Positions 15,469 through 24,803 are shown, counted from the stretch's first letter. The stretch is 64,000 nucleotides of DNA from Bacillus pumilus (GCF_002744245.1 NZ_NKHG01000038.1:1-64000); one strand, 5' to 3'. Program-made: numbers and translations. Notes: a model not told the origin generated them from the letters alone.

Positions 15469-16794
15469 ATGTCCATCAAAACCGTTTCTAAAAATCAGCA
15501 GTTTTTAGAGCAGCAAAATCAAAGAGAATCTAATGCAAGGTCTTACCCGAGACGGTTCCCATTAGCCATGCACAAAGCCGAGGGGATGATCGTGACAGAT
15601 GCGGATGGCAGAGAGTTTTATGACTGCCTAGCAGGCGCAGGAACTCTTGCACTTGGTCACAATCATCCGGTTGTGATAGACGCTATTGAACGTATGCTTC
15701 ATGAAAAAAGACCATTGCATACGTTGGACATAACCTCAGAAATTAAAGAAGAATTTGTGAATGAGATTTTTTCTAGCCTGCCAGAGGAGTTTGCAAAAAG
15801 AGCAAAAATTCAATTTTGTGGACCAACTGGCGGTGATGCAATAGAAGCAGCCATTAAACTAGTCAAAACAGCGACAGGAAATCGTTCGATTCTTTCTTTC
15901 CACGGCGCTTATCATGGTGCGACACACGGTACGATGTCATTAAGTGGGAATTTGTCTCCAAAGGAAAGAGTCCAAGGATTAATGCCAGATGTACATTTCC
16001 TGCCTTATCCATATGAATACCGCTGCCCATTTGGGATTGGCGGTAAAGATTCGCACCGTATTTCAAGCTCCTATATTGAGCGTGTATTAAACGACCCTGA
16101 AAGTGGTATTCTTCCGCCAGCAGGAATGATCTTTGAAGCCGTGCAAGGCGAGGGCGGCTCCATACCAGCATCCATTGAATGGATGAAAGAAATGAGACGA
16201 ATCACAAAAGAAAAAGGAATTCCGCTCATTATCGACGAGGTTCAATCAGGCATTGGCCGAACAGGTAAGATGTTTGCCTTTGAACATGCAGGCATTGTGC
16301 CAGACGTCGTTGTATTATCAAAAGCAATTGGTGGTAGCCTGCCGCTTTCCGTTGTCATTTATGACAAAGACTTGGATCAATGGAATCCAGGTGCACATAT
16401 TGGCACATTTAGAGGAAATCAAGCTACGCTTAAATTTATAAAAGAAACAAATCTGCTTGATCATGTGGAAGAATTGGGTGAGCGTATGCAGGCTAGCCTA
16501 AAAGACATCCAAAAACAAGTACCTGCTCTCGGTGATGTGCGAGGAAGAGGTTTAATGATCGGTGTTGAAGTAGTCAATCCAAATGAGAAACAGGACGTGG
16601 ACGGAAGTTATCCAGCGAATCCAGAGCTAGCCAGCCTTATTCAAAAGAATTGCTTCGATAAAGGCTTAATTGTTGAGACAGGAGGCCGTTTCGGCAGCGT
16701 GATTCGATTCTTACCGCCATTGATCATGACAGAAGAACAGCTTGAAAAAGTCATCGCAATTTTCAAAGAGGCAGTTTACGATGCAGTCAACTAA
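15469..16794 (+). CDS. Diaminobutyrate--2-oxoglutarate aminotransferase, RhbA-like
   Basis: A 441-residue class III PLP aminotransferase that makes L-2,4-diaminobutyrate from aspartate semialdehyde. It shows the aminotransferase core IIDEVQSGIGRTGKMFAFEHAG and SKAIGGSLPLS, whose Lys binds PLP, near residue 285. The ATG at 15469 follows GGAGG. It is first in an operon whose second gene is a diaminobutyrate decarboxylase; that pairing yields 1,3-diaminopropane, the amine of schizokinen and rhizobactin. The stop overlaps the next start by 14 bases. A Fur box precedes it. The family also includes ectoine EctB, but ectoine genes are absent. Confidence 0.88.
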   Translation: MSIKTVSKNQQFLEQQNQRESNARSYPRRFPLAMHKAEGMIVTDADGREFYDCLAGAGTLALGHNHPVVIDAIERMLHEKRPLHTLDITSEIKEEFVNEIFSSLPEEFAKRAKIQFCGPTGGDAIEAAIKLVKTATGNRSILSFHGAYHGATHGTMSLSGNLSPKERVQGLMPDVHFLPYPYEYRCPFGIGGKDSHRISSSYIERVLNDPESGILPPAGMIFEAVQGEGGSIPASIEWMKEMRRITKEKGIPLIIDEVQSGIGRTGKMFAFEHAGIVPDVVVLSKAIGGSLPLSVVIYDKDLDQWNPGAHIGTFRGNQATLKFIKETNLLDHVEELGERMQASLKDIQKQVPALGDVRGRGLMIGVEVVNPNEKQDVDGSYPANPELASLIQKNCFDKGLIVETGGRFGSVIRFLPPLIMTEEQLEKVIAIFKEAVYDAVN

Positions 16795-18277
16795 GTCTTC
16801 TGTTGATTCATTATTTATTAATCAAAGCCAGCTTGGGAGGGAATCCTTCCAAGCAGCTCTCCATACATCAATCGACACCTTACTGGCCGAGTGGCAAAAA
16901 GACAAAGGACCGTATAGCGGAATATTGCCTGGGAAATTAGCAGCTAGTGTCGAATCGTTATTTCAATTTCAACCCTTTGGAGAGCCAATTGAATCTGTCT
17001 TTCAAGATATAAAAGAACACCTTTTGCCACATTTAGTTGATGTGTCAAATCCTAAATGCTTGGCGCATCTTCATTGCCCACCTCTTATCCCTGCACTTGC
17101 TGCCGAGGTGTTGGTGAGTTCCTTTAACCAATCAATGGATTCCTTCGACCAAAGTGGCATTGCCTCTTTGGTTGAGGAGGAGATCCTTCAGTGGCTATGT
17201 AAGAAGTTTTCTTATGGAGATGTAGCAGATGGGACGTTTACGAGCGGGGGAACCCAATCTAACTATATGGGGCTGCTTCTTGCGAGAGATGCATTTTGCC
17301 AAAACACATGGCAATGGAATGTTCAGCAGAAAGGTTTACCAAGCGAAGCTCACCGTATGCGGATTCTCTGTTCTAAGAATGCTCATTTCACTGTGAAGAA
17401 ATCAGCATCCCAGCTAGGTTTAGGGGAACAGGCAGTCGTGCTCGTTGAGACGGATGAGCATCATCGAATGGACCTGAACGATTTGAAGCAGAAACTCACT
17501 GCACTAAAGGAACATGATCTGCTGCCATTTGCAGTGGTGGCGACTTGCGGAACAACTGATTTTGGCAGTATTGATCCTGTTCGTGATGTGTATGATATCG
17601 CCAAGCCAGACGGTTTGTGGATTCATGCAGATGCTGCATATGGCGGTGCCCTTGTGTTAAGCGAAATCTACCGAGGCAAACTAGACGGCATTGAACTTGC
17701 TGATTCCATGACGATCGACTTTCATAAACAATTTTATCAGCCGATCTCCTGCGGGGCATTTTTGTTAAAGGATAAAAGACATTTTGGGTTGATTGATTAT
17801 CATGCAGATTATCTCAATCCGAAGGAAGATGAGCTGGAAGGAATTCTTCATCTCGTCAATAAATCTGTACAAACGACGCGCCGGTTTGACGCGCTGAAAT
17901 TACTTCTCTCTCTTCGTCTGATTGGGGAAGAAGGGTTTGGTGACATCATTGACCATACCATCCAGTTTGCGCAGGATGTGGCTGCTCTCATTGAGCAGAA
18001 TGATCATCTTGAAGTGATCAATCCTGAACCAGAAATAAATGCAGTTGTTTTTCGATTTATGGATGAAAAGCGAGCGGATGACATCAATAAGATCATTCAT
18101 CGGACATTATTCCAAACAGGTACTGCTGTCGTCGCAAAAACAGTGGTAAATGGTCATACATGTTTAAAATTCACTTTGTTAAATCCGAGAACGACCATCA
18201 CACATATAGAAGAAATCCTTTCTGACATCGTTGATATCGGGATCGCTCATATTCAATCCGGGAGGGTACTACGTTGA
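16781..18277 (+). CDS. L-2,4-diaminobutyrate decarboxylase, RhbB-like
   Basis: A 498-residue group II PLP-dependent decarboxylase expected to convert diaminobutyrate to 1,3-diaminopropane. Visible motifs are the TFTSGGTQSNYMGLL substrate/PLP site (~150), IHADAAYGGALVLSE (~285) and the PLP lysine in DFHKQFYQP (~315). The start at 16781 lies inside the end of the aminotransferase gene, eight bases after AAAGAGG. Its TGA overlaps the next gene's TTG. The family contains glutamate, tyrosine and DABA decarboxylases; the neighbouring DABA aminotransferase decides the substrate. Confidence 0.87.
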   Translation: MQSTKSSVDSLFINQSQLGRESFQAALHTSIDTLLAEWQKDKGPYSGILPGKLAASVESLFQFQPFGEPIESVFQDIKEHLLPHLVDVSNPKCLAHLHCPPLIPALAAEVLVSSFNQSMDSFDQSGIASLVEEEILQWLCKKFSYGDVADGTFTSGGTQSNYMGLLLARDAFCQNTWQWNVQQKGLPSEAHRMRILCSKNAHFTVKKSASQLGLGEQAVVLVETDEHHRMDLNDLKQKLTALKEHDLLPFAVVATCGTTDFGSIDPVRDVYDIAKPDGLWIHADAAYGGALVLSEIYRGKLDGIELADSMTIDFHKQFYQPISCGAFLLKDKRHFGLIDYHADYLNPKEDELEGILHLVNKSVQTTRRFDALKLLLSLRLIGEEGFGDIIDHTIQFAQDVAALIEQNDHLEVINPEPEINAVVFRFMDEKRADDINKIIHRTLFQTGTAVVAKTVVNGHTCLKFTLLNPRTTITHIEEILSDIVDIGIAHIQSGRVLR

Positions 18278-20055
18278 GTCAATATAAACAAATGGCTGAA
18301 AATGCAACCATGCAAAGCTTTTTAAACTGTTTTTTACGTGAAACAGGAATCGATCGATCTGCAAAAAAAGAGACCAAAGCAGACGGCTCGCTTGTATTCG
18401 TGGCAAAACTAGCAAAGCAGGATCTTGAACTCGTGATTCCGATCCGATATTTTTCACCTGTAGGACGTCATCTATTTGATAATCCGATTCGCTTTCGCCC
18501 GCAAGGAAGTGAACAAAAGGGAACGATAGTCGATTACACAACACTCGTTGCTTTATGTTCAAAGGAACTTCTCATTGAATATGGCCGCACAGATGCAGAG
18601 GATGAATTCATGCTTCGCATCATTTTAAGCTGCCGGAATATTGAACGATTCTTAAAGGAGAGAGAAAGTGATCAAGCGGCTCTTTCTCAAGCTGATTTTG
18701 AGTATATCGAGGCGGAGCAGTCACTACTCCTTGGACATTTAACGCACCCTACACCAAAGAGTAGACAAGGAATGACAGAAGAGGAGGAAGCGATTTATTC
18801 TCCTGAGCTGAAAGGGTCTTTCCAGCTTCATTACTTTAAAGCACATCATTCTATTGTGCTTCAGGATTCTTCTATTTCACAGTCTGCGGCAAGCCTCATG
18901 CTAGAGGAGCTCTCACGCCAGATGCCGGAAGAAAAAGAGCGGCTGCATACACTAACAGAAGGCGGAGAATATGTGCTCATTCCGATCCACCCACTACAAG
19001 TCAAAGTGGTCATGGAAAAAGCGTTCGTCAAGCGTTATGCAGAGGAAGGGAAGCTGACTTATTTAGGGCCGCTAGGGTCTGAATACACAGCGACCTCTTC
19101 CTTTAGAACCGTCTATCAAAAGGATTCTGCTTACATGCTCAAATTCTCTGTCCCTGTGAAAATTACGAACTCCATGCGCGTCAACAAACAAAAGGAACTT
19201 GATCGTGGGGTGGAGATGTCTCGCATATTAAAAACAGAATTGGGCGTTTCTTTATATGACAGATTCTCTGGATTTCGGGTGATTGAAGATCCTGCGTATC
19301 TATCCATTCAAGGAGATGAGGCGGAATCTGGCTTTGAAGTGGTCATTCGTCAAAATCCATTTTTGCATCATGAAAAAGGGGCAAGCTTAATTGCTGGGCT
19401 ATGTCAGGATCATGCGTATGGAGGGAAATCACGCCTAGCAGGGATCATCCATGAACTAGCAGAGACAGAACGTAGATCAACGGAGGCTGTCAGCCAAGAT
19501 TGGTTTAGACACTATTTAACCATTTCGTTAGAGCCGATGCTTTGGCTGTTTGAAACGTATGGTCTTGCCCTGGAAGCCCATCAGCAAAACGCCGTGGTGC
19601 AGCTGAAGGCTGGTTACCCAGACACATTCTATTATCGTGATAACCAAGGCTACTATTATAGTGAATCTAAAAAGGATAAACTCGCAAATCTTGTCCAAAA
19701 TTTGAGCGTCAGAAGTGAAACCATTTGTGCAGATGATGTAGCCGTTGAAAGACTTCGTTACTATTTCTTCTTTAATCATTTATTTGGTCTGATAAACGGT
19801 TTTGGAACAGAAGGGCTGGCAAAGGAAGAAGACTTGCTGGCACTTGTTAGAGACACACTGCTTGCTCATGAAGAAAAATATGGTGCATCTGACCTGACAA
19901 ACAGCCTTCTCCGCTCAAAGGAACTACCTTCAAAAGCGAATTTGCTGACAAGATTTGAAGATATGGATGAGCTGACGGGTTCGCTGGAAACACAGTCTCG
20001 ATACACATCTGTGTTGAATCCACTTTTCTTACATAAGGAGGCGCTGATTGGATGA
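18274..20055 (+). CDS. IucA/IucC-family siderophore synthetase, RhbC-like
   Basis: A 593-residue NRPS-independent siderophore (NIS) synthetase. It should activate citrate with ATP and couple it to an acylated hydroxy-diaminopropane. Family features are HPTPKSRQGM near residue 165, LIPIHPLQVKVV near 230, then SSFRTVY and KFSVPVKITNSMRV, followed by a C-terminal FhuF-like part. The start is TTG at 18274, overlapping the previous stop; GGGAGG lies about nine bases upstream. Its end overlaps the acyltransferase as ATGA. Two NIS synthetases in the operon fit two amide bonds to one citrate. Confidence 0.88.
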   Translation: MSQYKQMAENATMQSFLNCFLRETGIDRSAKKETKADGSLVFVAKLAKQDLELVIPIRYFSPVGRHLFDNPIRFRPQGSEQKGTIVDYTTLVALCSKELLIEYGRTDAEDEFMLRIILSCRNIERFLKERESDQAALSQADFEYIEAEQSLLLGHLTHPTPKSRQGMTEEEEAIYSPELKGSFQLHYFKAHHSIVLQDSSISQSAASLMLEELSRQMPEEKERLHTLTEGGEYVLIPIHPLQVKVVMEKAFVKRYAEEGKLTYLGPLGSEYTATSSFRTVYQKDSAYMLKFSVPVKITNSMRVNKQKELDRGVEMSRILKTELGVSLYDRFSGFRVIEDPAYLSIQGDEAESGFEVVIRQNPFLHHEKGASLIAGLCQDHAYGGKSRLAGIIHELAETERRSTEAVSQDWFRHYLTISLEPMLWLFETYGLALEAHQQNAVVQLKAGYPDTFYYRDNQGYYYSESKKDKLANLVQNLSVRSETICADDVAVERLRYYFFFNHLFGLINGFGTEGLAKEEDLLALVRDTLLAHEEKYGASDLTNSLLRSKELPSKANLLTRFEDMDELTGSLETQSRYTSVLNPLFLHKEALIG

Positions 20056-20606
20056 GGCATCGTATTAGATTCATCCGCGCTGAATATGAAAGGGACGTCC
20101 GGCTTGTCCACAGATGGATGCAAGAAGAGTATGTTCATCCGTTTTGGCATTTAAATTTTCCGTTTCCTGCTTTTGAAAAGCATTTTTATCAGGCGATTCA
20201 TGATCCGCATCAAACCCTTTATTTAGGAACGATTGACGGGACTCCGATGAGTTATTTTGAGGCGTACAATGTGAAAGGCGATGTTATTGAATCATATTAT
20301 CAGCCTTCTCCGCATGATCAAGGAATTCACCTGTTAATAGGGGAGCCAGATTATGTTGGAAAAGGGTTTGCCGCCCCTTTGCTACAGGCAATGACAGCAT
20401 TTCAATTTGAGCAGAACAAACGAACAGAAAAGATCGTCGCTGAACCCGATATTCGCAATGAAAAAATGATCCATATTTTTGAAAAATGCGGCTTCGAGCG
20501 GGTAAAGCCAGTGAATTTACCGGATAAAACAGGTCTTTTGATGTTTTGTGATCGAGATCGATTTGAAAGGAAGTATAACCATGACGCGGTTCAACAAGCA
20601 AAATAA
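20052..20606 (+). CDS. Siderophore N-acyltransferase (IucB/RhbD-like GNAT)
   Basis: A 184-residue GNAT protein of the AlcB/IucB subgroup, which acylates the hydroxylated amine to form the hydroxamate. It has RLVHRWMQEEYVHPFW near the start, the conserved GIHLLIGEPDYVGKGFAAPLL acetyl-CoA loop in the middle and IVAEPDIRNEKMIHIFEKCGFE near the end. AAGGAGG lies upstream of the ATG, which overlaps the previous stop. Acetyl-CoA would give schizokinen. A longer acyl chain is possible in principle; the sequence does not settle it. Confidence 0.86.
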   Translation: MRHRIRFIRAEYERDVRLVHRWMQEEYVHPFWHLNFPFPAFEKHFYQAIHDPHQTLYLGTIDGTPMSYFEAYNVKGDVIESYYQPSPHDQGIHLLIGEPDYVGKGFAAPLLQAMTAFQFEQNKRTEKIVAEPDIRNEKMIHIFEKCGFERVKPVNLPDKTGLLMFCDRDRFERKYNHDAVQQAK

Positions 20607-21930
20607 TGAAGTGGATGTAATTGGGATTGGTATTGGCCCGTTTAACCTCGGGCTTGCCGCTTTATCTGAAGAAGTAAATGAAATTGACGCCTTGTTTTTT
20701 GAAAGAAGTGAAGCATTTCACTGGCACCCTGGTATGCTGATTGAAGGGACCACACTGCAAGTCCCATTTTTAGCCGACCTTGTCAGCATGGCAGATGTGA
20801 AAAGCAAATACAGCTTTCTCAACTATTTACAGGAGCAAAACCGTTTGTATTCATTTTATTTCCTAGAGGACTTTCATATCCCGCGTAAGGAATACAGTCA
20901 TTATTGCCGATGGGTCGCTGACCAATTAGACTCTTGCCGGTTTGGCATGAATGTCGAATCTGTCTCATTGATCGAGAAAGCAGGAGAAAAGCGATATGAA
21001 GTCCATGTCCGTCATGTGAAAGATCAAACAATAGAGGTATTTGAAAGTAAGCATCTCGTCTTAGGAATTGGTACACAGCCAGCCATACCGACAGCGCTCC
21101 AGCCAGCTTTAGGAGACAAGGTGTTTCATTCTGCGGAGTATTTAAAACGAAAGAAAGAAGGCTGTTTCAAAGGAAAATCTGTCACGGTCGTCGGCTCTGG
21201 TCAAAGTGCGGCAGAAGTGTTTTATGACATTTTATCAGATGATGAGGCGAAGGATATTCACTGGTTCACTCGTTCTAAAGGGTTTTTCCCAATGGAATAT
21301 TCGAACCTTGGTCTTGAATATTTCTCTCCAGATTATATTGATTTCTTTTATGAGCTTCCGCAATCAAAAAAAGATGCATTACTAAAGCAGCAAGATTTAC
21401 TGTATAAAGGGATCAGCTCTGCAATGATCCGTGATATTTATCACTTGCTTTATGAACGTTCTGCTTGCGGAGAACAATTGAACACAATGCTGCAAGCGAT
21501 GACAGAGATTCATTTGATTGAGGAAACAGCGGGTGGCTTGTCACTTTCCTGCTCTCAATGGGTAAAAGAGGAATCCTTTACACATGAGACAGATATTGTT
21601 GTCTTAGCGACGGGCTATCAATCGGTATTGCCGCCGTTTATCGATCCAATTGCTCATCATATTCAATGGGATGATCAAGGAAGATTCCAAGTCGAACGTG
21701 AATATCGCTTGAAAACAAACACAATGGGTGAAAATGATATTTTTGTGCAAAATGCAGAACTTCATACACATGGGGTCGGCACACCAGATTTAGGACTTGG
21801 GGCTTATCGGAACAGTGTCATTATCAATGAACTTGCTCGTCACACCGTGTATCCACTTTACCAAAAGCACGTCTTCCAGACATTTGGTACACACAAGAAC
21901 GCAAACACATTTGAAGAAATCAAAGGTTAA
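20581..21930 (+). CDS. Diamine N6-type monooxygenase (IucD/RhbE-like)
   Basis: A 449-residue flavin- and NADPH-dependent N-hydroxylase of the lysine/ornithine monooxygenase family. The FAD site is VIGIGIGPFNLGLAAL. The characteristic FHWHPGMLIEGTTLQVPF segment is near residue 50, the NADPH site VTVVGSGQSAAEVF near 205, and LATGYQ near 340. It should hydroxylate the free amine of 1,3-diaminopropane. ATG 20581 follows AAAGGAAG and lies 26 bases inside the end of the acyltransferase gene. The expected length agrees. Confidence 0.89.
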   Translation: MTRFNKQNNEVDVIGIGIGPFNLGLAALSEEVNEIDALFFERSEAFHWHPGMLIEGTTLQVPFLADLVSMADVKSKYSFLNYLQEQNRLYSFYFLEDFHIPRKEYSHYCRWVADQLDSCRFGMNVESVSLIEKAGEKRYEVHVRHVKDQTIEVFESKHLVLGIGTQPAIPTALQPALGDKVFHSAEYLKRKKEGCFKGKSVTVVGSGQSAAEVFYDILSDDEAKDIHWFTRSKGFFPMEYSNLGLEYFSPDYIDFFYELPQSKKDALLKQQDLLYKGISSAMIRDIYHLLYERSACGEQLNTMLQAMTEIHLIEETAGGLSLSCSQWVKEESFTHETDIVVLATGYQSVLPPFIDPIAHHIQWDDQGRFQVEREYRLKTNTMGENDIFVQNAELHTHGVGTPDLGLGAYRNSVIINELARHTVYPLYQKHVFQTFGTHKNANTFEEIKG

Positions 21931-21943
21931 GGAGGATGAAGCG

Positions 21944-23758
21944 ATGAATGTACAAGATGAATTGAAAAAAGCAGTAAATCCTGCTGCTTGGAAAAAGGCA
22001 AACCAGCGAATGGTGGCAAAAATGCTGTCTGAATACATGTATGAGGACATGCTTCATCCTGTTCAGCTAGAGGGTAAGGATGGTATTGCACAATATGAGT
22101 TAATTATTCATGAACATAAGAAGTATCGCTATCTCGCAAAACCTCGTTTGTTTGATAGTTATGATACGGTCGCTGAATCGATCGAGTGCTGTCAAGACGG
22201 AAAATGGACGAAGGATGTCAGTGCCATTGTGTTTTTACTAGACATCCAGCCGCTCATTCCAATGTCTTCTGACACAACAGGTCATCTAATGAAAGAGCTT
22301 CATCATACCTTGCTGGCAGATGTTCATTTGCTGTCGAAAAAGGCACTTCGTGCGGATGAACTGACAGATACCGATTACGCATGGATTGAAGGGGAGATGA
22401 CAGGACATCCTTGGATTGTGTATAACAAAGGGCGCATTGGATTCAGTTACGATGATTACTTAGCCTATGCACCTGAAATGCAAGAAAGTGTGCAGCTGTC
22501 TTGGATTGCTGTGCACCGAGAGCTTGCCACATTCCATGCGGTTGAACATGAAAGCTATGAACAAGTGATCGCAAAAGAATTAGATGAAGTGACCATTCGT
22601 CAATTTCACCGCGTGTTAAAGAATGAAGGGTTGAATGCGGCTGATTATTATATGATGCCTGTTCATAAATGGCAGTGGACACATATGATTATTCAGCATT
22701 TCCCCGAAGATTTGGCCATGCGCCGCATTGTATATTTAGGAGAGGGGCTTGATCAATATATTCCGCAGCAGTCGATCAGAACCTTTACAAATATCTCAAA
22801 TAAAGGCAAGCATCATATTAAATTGCCAATGAGTATTTTAAATACACTTGTGTACCGAGGACTTCCGTCAGAACGAACAGTCATCGCTCCCCGTATTACA
22901 GCGCATATAAAAGGGATTGCCGATCAAGATTCATTTTTATCTGACGTATGTCGCGTGATTTTACCAGGTGAGAATGCAAGTATCAATGTCGATCATCCAT
23001 ACTACAGCAAATTACCTGGTGCGCCGTATCAATACCTTGAAATGCTCGGTGCGATTTATAGAGAAAGCATTTATACGTACTTAGATGAAGAGGAGAGCCC
23101 TGTTACACTTGCGGCACTTACTTATGAAGATCACGAAGGAGAGCCGTATATTAAACAGCTCATTGAAAAATCGGGTCTCACAGCAAAAGAATGGATGTCG
23201 TCATTCTTCCATGTCGTCATGCCGCCACTGCTGCACTTTATGTACCAATACGGAACGGTCTTTTCACCGCATGGGCAAAATACGATTCTTGTGTTAAAAG
23301 ATCATCAACCGCATCGTTTAGCGATAAAAGATTTCGTTGATGATGTGAATATTAGTGATCAGCCGCTGCCTGAATTAGCATCTCTAGATGATGATTTAAA
23401 AGAAGTGCTGCGCAGTGAGCCGCCGGAAGGTCTTGTACAATTTATCTTTACGGGACTGTTTATTTGTAATCTGCGTTACGTATCAAATGTGTTAGACAAT
23501 CATCAGCTGTTAGATGAAAAGACGCTTTGGCGATTGCTTGCAGAAGAAATTCAGCATTATCAAGAGCAATTCCCGCAGCTGAAGGACCGTTTTGATTTAT
23601 TTGACCTATTCCAGCCTCAGTTGACAAAGCTTTGCTTAAACCGTAATCGAATGATTGATTATGGCTATGGGGATGGAGATGACCGCCCGCATGCGTCAGA
23701 GCACGGGAAGGTCACGAATGCACTCGCTCATGTTCTCTCATCAGCCTGCGAGAAGTAA
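21944..23758 (+). CDS. IucA/IucC-family siderophore synthetase, RhbF-like
   Basis: A 604-residue second NIS synthetase, distinct from the RhbC-like one. It has MTGHPWIVYNKGRIGFSYDDY in its N-terminal third, MPVHKWQWTHMI near 240, SIRTFTNISNKGKHHIKLPMSI near 285 and the C-terminal FSPHGQNTILVL and IKDFVDDV segments (~440-470). It should add the second amine arm to the citrate mono-amide. ATG 21944 follows AAGGAGG; the frame is open further upstream. It ends the operon, five bases before a structured intergenic repeat. No exporter or uptake receptor gene is adjacent. Confidence 0.88.
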   Translation: MNVQDELKKAVNPAAWKKANQRMVAKMLSEYMYEDMLHPVQLEGKDGIAQYELIIHEHKKYRYLAKPRLFDSYDTVAESIECCQDGKWTKDVSAIVFLLDIQPLIPMSSDTTGHLMKELHHTLLADVHLLSKKALRADELTDTDYAWIEGEMTGHPWIVYNKGRIGFSYDDYLAYAPEMQESVQLSWIAVHRELATFHAVEHESYEQVIAKELDEVTIRQFHRVLKNEGLNAADYYMMPVHKWQWTHMIIQHFPEDLAMRRIVYLGEGLDQYIPQQSIRTFTNISNKGKHHIKLPMSILNTLVYRGLPSERTVIAPRITAHIKGIADQDSFLSDVCRVILPGENASINVDHPYYSKLPGAPYQYLEMLGAIYRESIYTYLDEEESPVTLAALTYEDHEGEPYIKQLIEKSGLTAKEWMSSFFHVVMPPLLHFMYQYGTVFSPHGQNTILVLKDHQPHRLAIKDFVDDVNISDQPLPELASLDDDLKEVLRSEPPEGLVQFIFTGLFICNLRYVSNVLDNHQLLDEKTLWRLLAEEIQHYQEQFPQLKDRFDLFDLFQPQLTKLCLNRNRMIDYGYGDGDDRPHASEHGKVTNALAHVLSSACEK

Positions 23759-23763
23759 AAAAG

Positions 23764-23936
23764 AAGCTGTAGACAAACCCTCGTATTTGGTGTCAGTCCT
23801 GCGTGCCGGTACTCGTTCCTTCCTAGAATTCAAAGGTTTTCTATCACGCTGAAAAGAAGACAAAGGGCTAAAATGGAAATCCATTTTAGCCCTTTGTCAA
23901 CAATCTAAAGCTATAGACATCAAGTGTCTACAGCTT
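23764..23936. repeat. Structured intergenic repeat, copy 1
   Basis: A 173-base non-coding element between convergent genes. Its ends are perfect 12-base inverted repeats, AAGCTGTAGACA (23764-23775) and TGTCTACAGCTT (23925-23936). Inside is an 18-base perfect stem, GACAAAGGGCTAAAATGG (23859-23876) with CCATTTTAGCCCTTTGTC (23881-23898). A similar element is at 54131-54285: both share CTGCGTGCCGGT, GCTGAAAAGAAG and the hairpin. The right end can also pair locally with AAGCTATAGACA (23908-23919), making a terminator-like hairpin. It may act as a two-way terminator; whether it is mobile is not shown. Confidence 0.75.
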
Positions 23937-23945
23937 TTTAGCTTT

Positions 23946-24803
23946 TTAAGAAAATGCCTGAGAGGCAAGGAAGTAGAGAAGCGCCGGATCGTTCTGCTTT
24001 TCTTTTCCGCGAATCATCATAAAGTGAGCTTTGTTTGTTTTCGTAAATCCTGCTTCTATCAGTGATGCATGCAGGCGCTCAGCTGTTTCCTCCTGCATAT
24101 CTAAACGAATTTCACCCGAATAAGAAGAGATGAGCGATTGGATCAGTGAGAGCGCCGTTTGTTCATCATTTGCTGAAAGCGGTCCAATCATCAGATTGGC
24201 AGGGGTTTCAACGCCAAACGCAAAGCCGGTTGTTTCATGATGTTCATTCTTTGCCATCAGCTGAAACGCTGCACGTTTCATCCGGTTTTTTAAAAAGCTT
24301 GATCGATTGGTGCCTGCGCCTTTCTCATCAAGTGCTTCAATGGCCGGAAGGTGCGTTTCTTCAGCAGGAGAAAGATGAATCTCACCTGAAACGCGAAGTG
24401 CCGAAGGGTTTGTTTTCTGAGCTTTGTATGTATGAATGTAACCGGCCGTGTGAAATCCGAGTTTTTCGTAAACCGGCTGCCCCTGTGCAGTGGCTGTTAA
24501 TACGACAGGAACGTTTTGATCACTTTGACGAAGCAAGGTGTCAATCATTTGACGTGCGAGACCTAAGCCGCGATGTGTCTCAGATACAATGACAGCACCA
24601 ATTGATGCCACCCTGTCATATTGGAACAGGCCTGCACATGAGATCACTTGCCCGTCGTTTGTTGTAAAACCTGTAAAGTGTCCATTTGTTAAAAGAGATG
24701 TGAGCTCTTCAGCATTGTAATCAGGCCAGTCTACCTCTTTTGACAATGCGATGAGATCTGGTATGTCATCAAATGTTAATGATCGTTGAATAACGTTTGC
24801 CAA
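23946..24803 (-). CDS. yitH: Tandem GNAT acetyltransferase YitH
   Basis: A 285-residue protein with an N-terminal GNAT domain (residues ~5-130). Its acetyl-CoA loop is VSETHRGLGLARQMI, and QPVYEKLGFHTAGYIHTY follows. A degenerate second half (~150-285) resembles a further GNAT fold. The start is set at TTG 24803, nine bases after AAGGAG; the longer frame begins too close to the site. Size and position before yitJ match B. subtilis yitH. The substrate is unknown. Confidence 0.75.
   Translation of the reverse strand: MANVIQRSLTFDDIPDLIALSKEVDWPDYNAEELTSLLTNGHFTGFTTNDGQVISCAGLFQYDRVASIGAVIVSETHRGLGLARQMIDTLLRQSDQNVPVVLTATAQGQPVYEKLGFHTAGYIHTYKAQKTNPSALRVSGEIHLSPAEETHLPAIEALDEKGAGTNRSSFLKNRMKRAAFQLMAKNEHHETTGFAFGVETPANLMIGPLSANDEQTALSLIQSLISSYSGEIRLDMQEETAERLHASLIEAGFTKTNKAHFMMIRGKEKQNDPALLYFLASQAFS

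Noticed and set aside
15469-16794. Ectoine EctB instead of a siderophore aminotransferase
   Set aside because: No ectA or ectC; the next gene is a decarboxylase and the operon has a Fur box and NIS synthetases.
23764-23936. Insertion sequence or transposase remnant
   Set aside because: No ORF of any transposase is present; only end repeats in one copy, so mobility is not shown.
24146-24592. 148-codon plus-strand ORF
   Set aside because: It is the complement of yitH with no start signal; yitH has clear GNAT motifs.
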